This document shows positions 61,356 to 64,000 of a stretch of DNA of 64,000 nucleotides, piece by piece; position 1 is the stretch's first letter, and each line of letters starts with the position of its first letter. The stretch comes from Bradysia coprophila (lineage: Eukaryota > Arthropoda > Insecta > Diptera > Sciaridae). The notes under the pieces were generated by a model. That model saw only the letters and a program-made list of their open reading frames with translations. It had not been told where the DNA came from and searched no databases. A program made the position numbers and the translations under genes. The stretch is from assembly GCF_014529535.1 (NCBI RefSeq), contig NC_050738.1, positions 12,602,062 to 12,666,061 of the forward strand, written 5' to 3'.

Positions 61356-64000
61356 TTAACGATTCCTGAGTTGAAATTAAATTAAAAATCTGTCAAAAAT
61401 AAGCGACGATCAGGTCCTTTGTAGTCATTTAAGAAAATACGGAATGAAAGGCTTTGTATTCAGCTTATTGCATGTACTTTAATCAAAAGATAAAAATGAT
61501 AATCTCGGTGATAAGCCCACCATCTGTGAAAGGTTAACGCATTTTACTAATTTTGAATTGTTAACACTTCCCTTAATTAATTCTTCTTTTTCACAAACAA
61601 AATACTTGACGCGCACATGTTGTGTTTTAATAAGCGTGTAATCGAACGGTATATACCAAATAGGTCACAATGTAGCTGCAACAAAAAGCCCAGATAATCA
61701 ACCGAAAAGATAACAATGAAAAATAACAACTTGTTTTTGTATAAGATACGAAACGCATTTGAATGAAAGTTCAATTACTTTTTGTGGATATTAATAAAAG
61801 CAACAGGTAGCTGAGGTGTATACTCAATTAATAAATAGGCTTTGGGAAGTTCATTGGTATTTGCTTGTGGTTTTGGTAATTTGGCAAATTTGCAATGTTT
61901 TGAATTTAATTTCCTAAAAAGACATCGCAGTTCGTAACGCTTTTCAAAACAAAACAACAGGAAGCATCAGTTTGCATGTGAGAACATCTACCAAAAATTG
62001 AGTAAATACAATTTAAGACTATGGAACAAAACATCCTGGCATATTTCAGGACCTGGTAACCAAGCTATCTTCTTAGTTTCTAAATATTGAAACATAAATA
62101 TTGAAACACAAAAGGTAGACTGGTGTAAATAAAAAATCCTATTTCCCCGAAGTGAGAACAGTACTTAAGTGTCAATTCGCAAAAACTTCGAACGGTCGGG
62201 ATTCAAGCCGACGACGATCCCAACGAGCTATAGCTCAAACGAATCGCCATTACATTCTGAGAATTTCATAGAACAACTTTTTTTTCGAAAAAATTTTGTT
62301 GGACTGACATGGCCCTTAGAAAAATTTTCCTCGGAGTTCTCGTGAAAATCGTTTTTTATCAATACCTCCAACATGCAAGATGTAAATAAAGTCAAATTGT
62401 GTACGTTTATGAAGGTCGATGAGGGGAATATTGTTGACCAACAAACGCCGATATCCGGCCCACCCTGCCGCCGCAACAAATGTTGTTAAAATACGATTTT
62501 CGAGAGAACTCCGGAAAACTAAGGATCATGTCAACCCAACAAAATTTTTTTCGAGAAAAAAGTTGTTCCACGAAATTCTCAGAATGGAACTGCGATCCGT
62601 TTGAGCTATTTATCTCGTTTGGATCCTAGGCGGCTTGAATCCCGATTCCATCACATTCAAAATAATTGCGGCCAAAAGTGAATTCTTGATTTTTAGAAAT
62701 TTATTTGGAGGCATTCCTCGACTATTTAAGTAAAGTTCAGGGTGCCGAAAGTAGGCAAGTCGCAATTAATTTCAATGTGATAAGCTGTTCGATGTTTTAA
62801 GTTTTGGCGAATTGACTCTTAGCAATACGCTAACACTGTCTTCTTCATTCGTAGGTTTATTTTTGTCTGAGGCGGTTCCGAGTCACAGATATTTGTAAAT
62901 TTCGACGACAAACACAAAATCCTTTGATAAAATTTTAAAGTATTCTTCTATAATTTTCCAAGGATTGTCAGAGGATTTCAATTTCAAGGATTTTCTTCTT
63001 TTTTATTTGATTTTCTCGAGTCTTTCAAAGGATTTTCTATGATTTTTGTGGATTTTGTTTGTGGATTTTTTTTACGAGTTTGAGGATTTTCTTTCGTAAA
63101 ATTTTGGAGGATTTTCTATAGATTTTCTTTTGGCTGACAAAGGACTTAATATGAATATATTTGCCCCTTACGGGTTTCTTTAGAGCAAAGGAAAAGCATA
63201 CCCGTTCCAGGTTGGAAGTACCGAGCACTGAGACTAACTTTAAAATGTAGAAAATTTATAGCACTTTCGCTGATGACGAAGAGTCGGTTCAAAATTGCTC
63301 ATCCTTGTTACTTAAACAGTTATAAATGGGAAAAATAAATTCATTATTTTAAAGATCGAACAAAAAAAATGTTCAAATTAAAACGTAGAAAGTCCGAAAT
63401 AAATAAACGGTGTGCGTTCTTCTCCGATTTGCCAATCGTATTTTTTATATTAAGCATTAAGCGAACAAATACCGGAGGTAATAAAATACGTAAGTTTACG
63501 CTTACATCGCCTATAAGGAAGGAACCATACGCCAATCTCTTTTTGTGCATGAGTATAATTTCGGAAAATATTTATTTGTTTTAGACGTATTTGCATCCAT
63601 GACTACGTTTTTAAATAAATCGAGACGGTATTTAATTAAGTTTTAATAATTAATTAAAATTGATGTGTAGTCTGAATACCAATAAATAATTTCTTGATAG
63701 TCCCAAGCTAGTTAATAAAACATTTATGCGCCACCGGTTCGGCAATAAAAATCTAACCTTTTCGATCTAATTTGACCTAAATCACGTATCTACAAAAGTC
63801 GGTATAATTAGAGAAAAGAGCCCAACAACATCGATGCCATCGATTCGATGGCTCTTTGATCTATGTTTTCATGAAGGCAATTCATCACATTAGACTAAAC
63901 TACTGAAGAGGAATCGAAGAAAATGATTTTTTTTAATGCATCGTGCGTCTTTTAGCTGATACACTTAAGCTATAAATAACTTGGAAAACAACAGAGTGCA
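61356..64000. other. Gene-free right end of the window
   Basis: Apart from the foldback at 62197-62644, a tract of degenerate AAGGATTTTCT-like units at about 62910-63130 is seen. No exon of a recognisable gene could be identified; short frames at 63037-63228 and 63344-63584 are unsupported. Confidence 0.45.
62197..62644. repeat. Long foldback element, arms of about 180 bp
   Basis: CGGGATTCAAGCCG at 62197 pairs with CGGCTTGAATCCCG ending at 62644. Pairing continues imperfectly through GATCC, GAGCTATAGCTCAAACG/GTTTGAGCTATT, TCTGAGAATTTC/GAAATTCTCAGA and AAAATTTTGTTGG/CCAACAAAATTTT to a loop near 62400. Probably a non-autonomous transposable element. Confidence 0.9.

Noticed and set aside
55102..64000. 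Additional coding exons upstream of VKR
   Set aside because: The exon at 55101 already starts with ATG and a signal peptide, and no further exon with receptor-like sequence was seen.

Overview
This is eukaryotic nuclear DNA from an insect, most likely a lower dipteran; a fungus-gnat or similar genome is my guess from the gene content. It is AT-rich, and its coding exons have very short GT-AG introns (45-170 bp) next to a few long ones. The gene families are arthropod ones: divergent chemosensory ionotropic receptors, a Venus kinase receptor, MADF/BESS and DUF229 proteins. No tRNA, rRNA, bacterial operon, CRISPR or intact transposase is visible. All splice sites were placed by hand and checked for GT-AG ends, reading phase and total length divisible by three.

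Layout. 592-2690 (-): a three-exon DUF229 sulfatase-fold membrane protein. 2691-10509: gene-free, packed with palindromic and miniature elements and degenerate minisatellites. 10510-14495 (-): the WDR26 homologue (LisH, CTLH, seven WD repeats; first coding exon not found). 17157-19600 (+): an MPPE1/PGAP5-type metallophosphoesterase whose last exon is unresolved. It converges tail-to-tail on a MADF/BESS regulator at 19816-20835 (-). 24568-35627 (-): four tandem two-exon ionotropic receptors (A-D). 35628-40801: gene-free, with three foldback elements nearly end to end. 40802-55101 (-): a ten-exon Venus kinase receptor of about 1336 residues. 55102-64000: no gene recognised, many foldback elements.

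How the genes relate. They do not form an operon-like unit. The ionotropic receptors are a local expansion with traces of sequence exchange and one copy that has lost part of its signal peptide. The Venus kinase receptor, an invertebrate receptor tyrosine kinase with a Venus-flytrap ectodomain that Drosophila melanogaster lacks, is the most interesting gene. Much of the non-coding DNA consists of non-autonomous inverted-repeat elements. For several, target duplications can be read (TTAA, TTA, about 8 bp), and one is inserted inside another.
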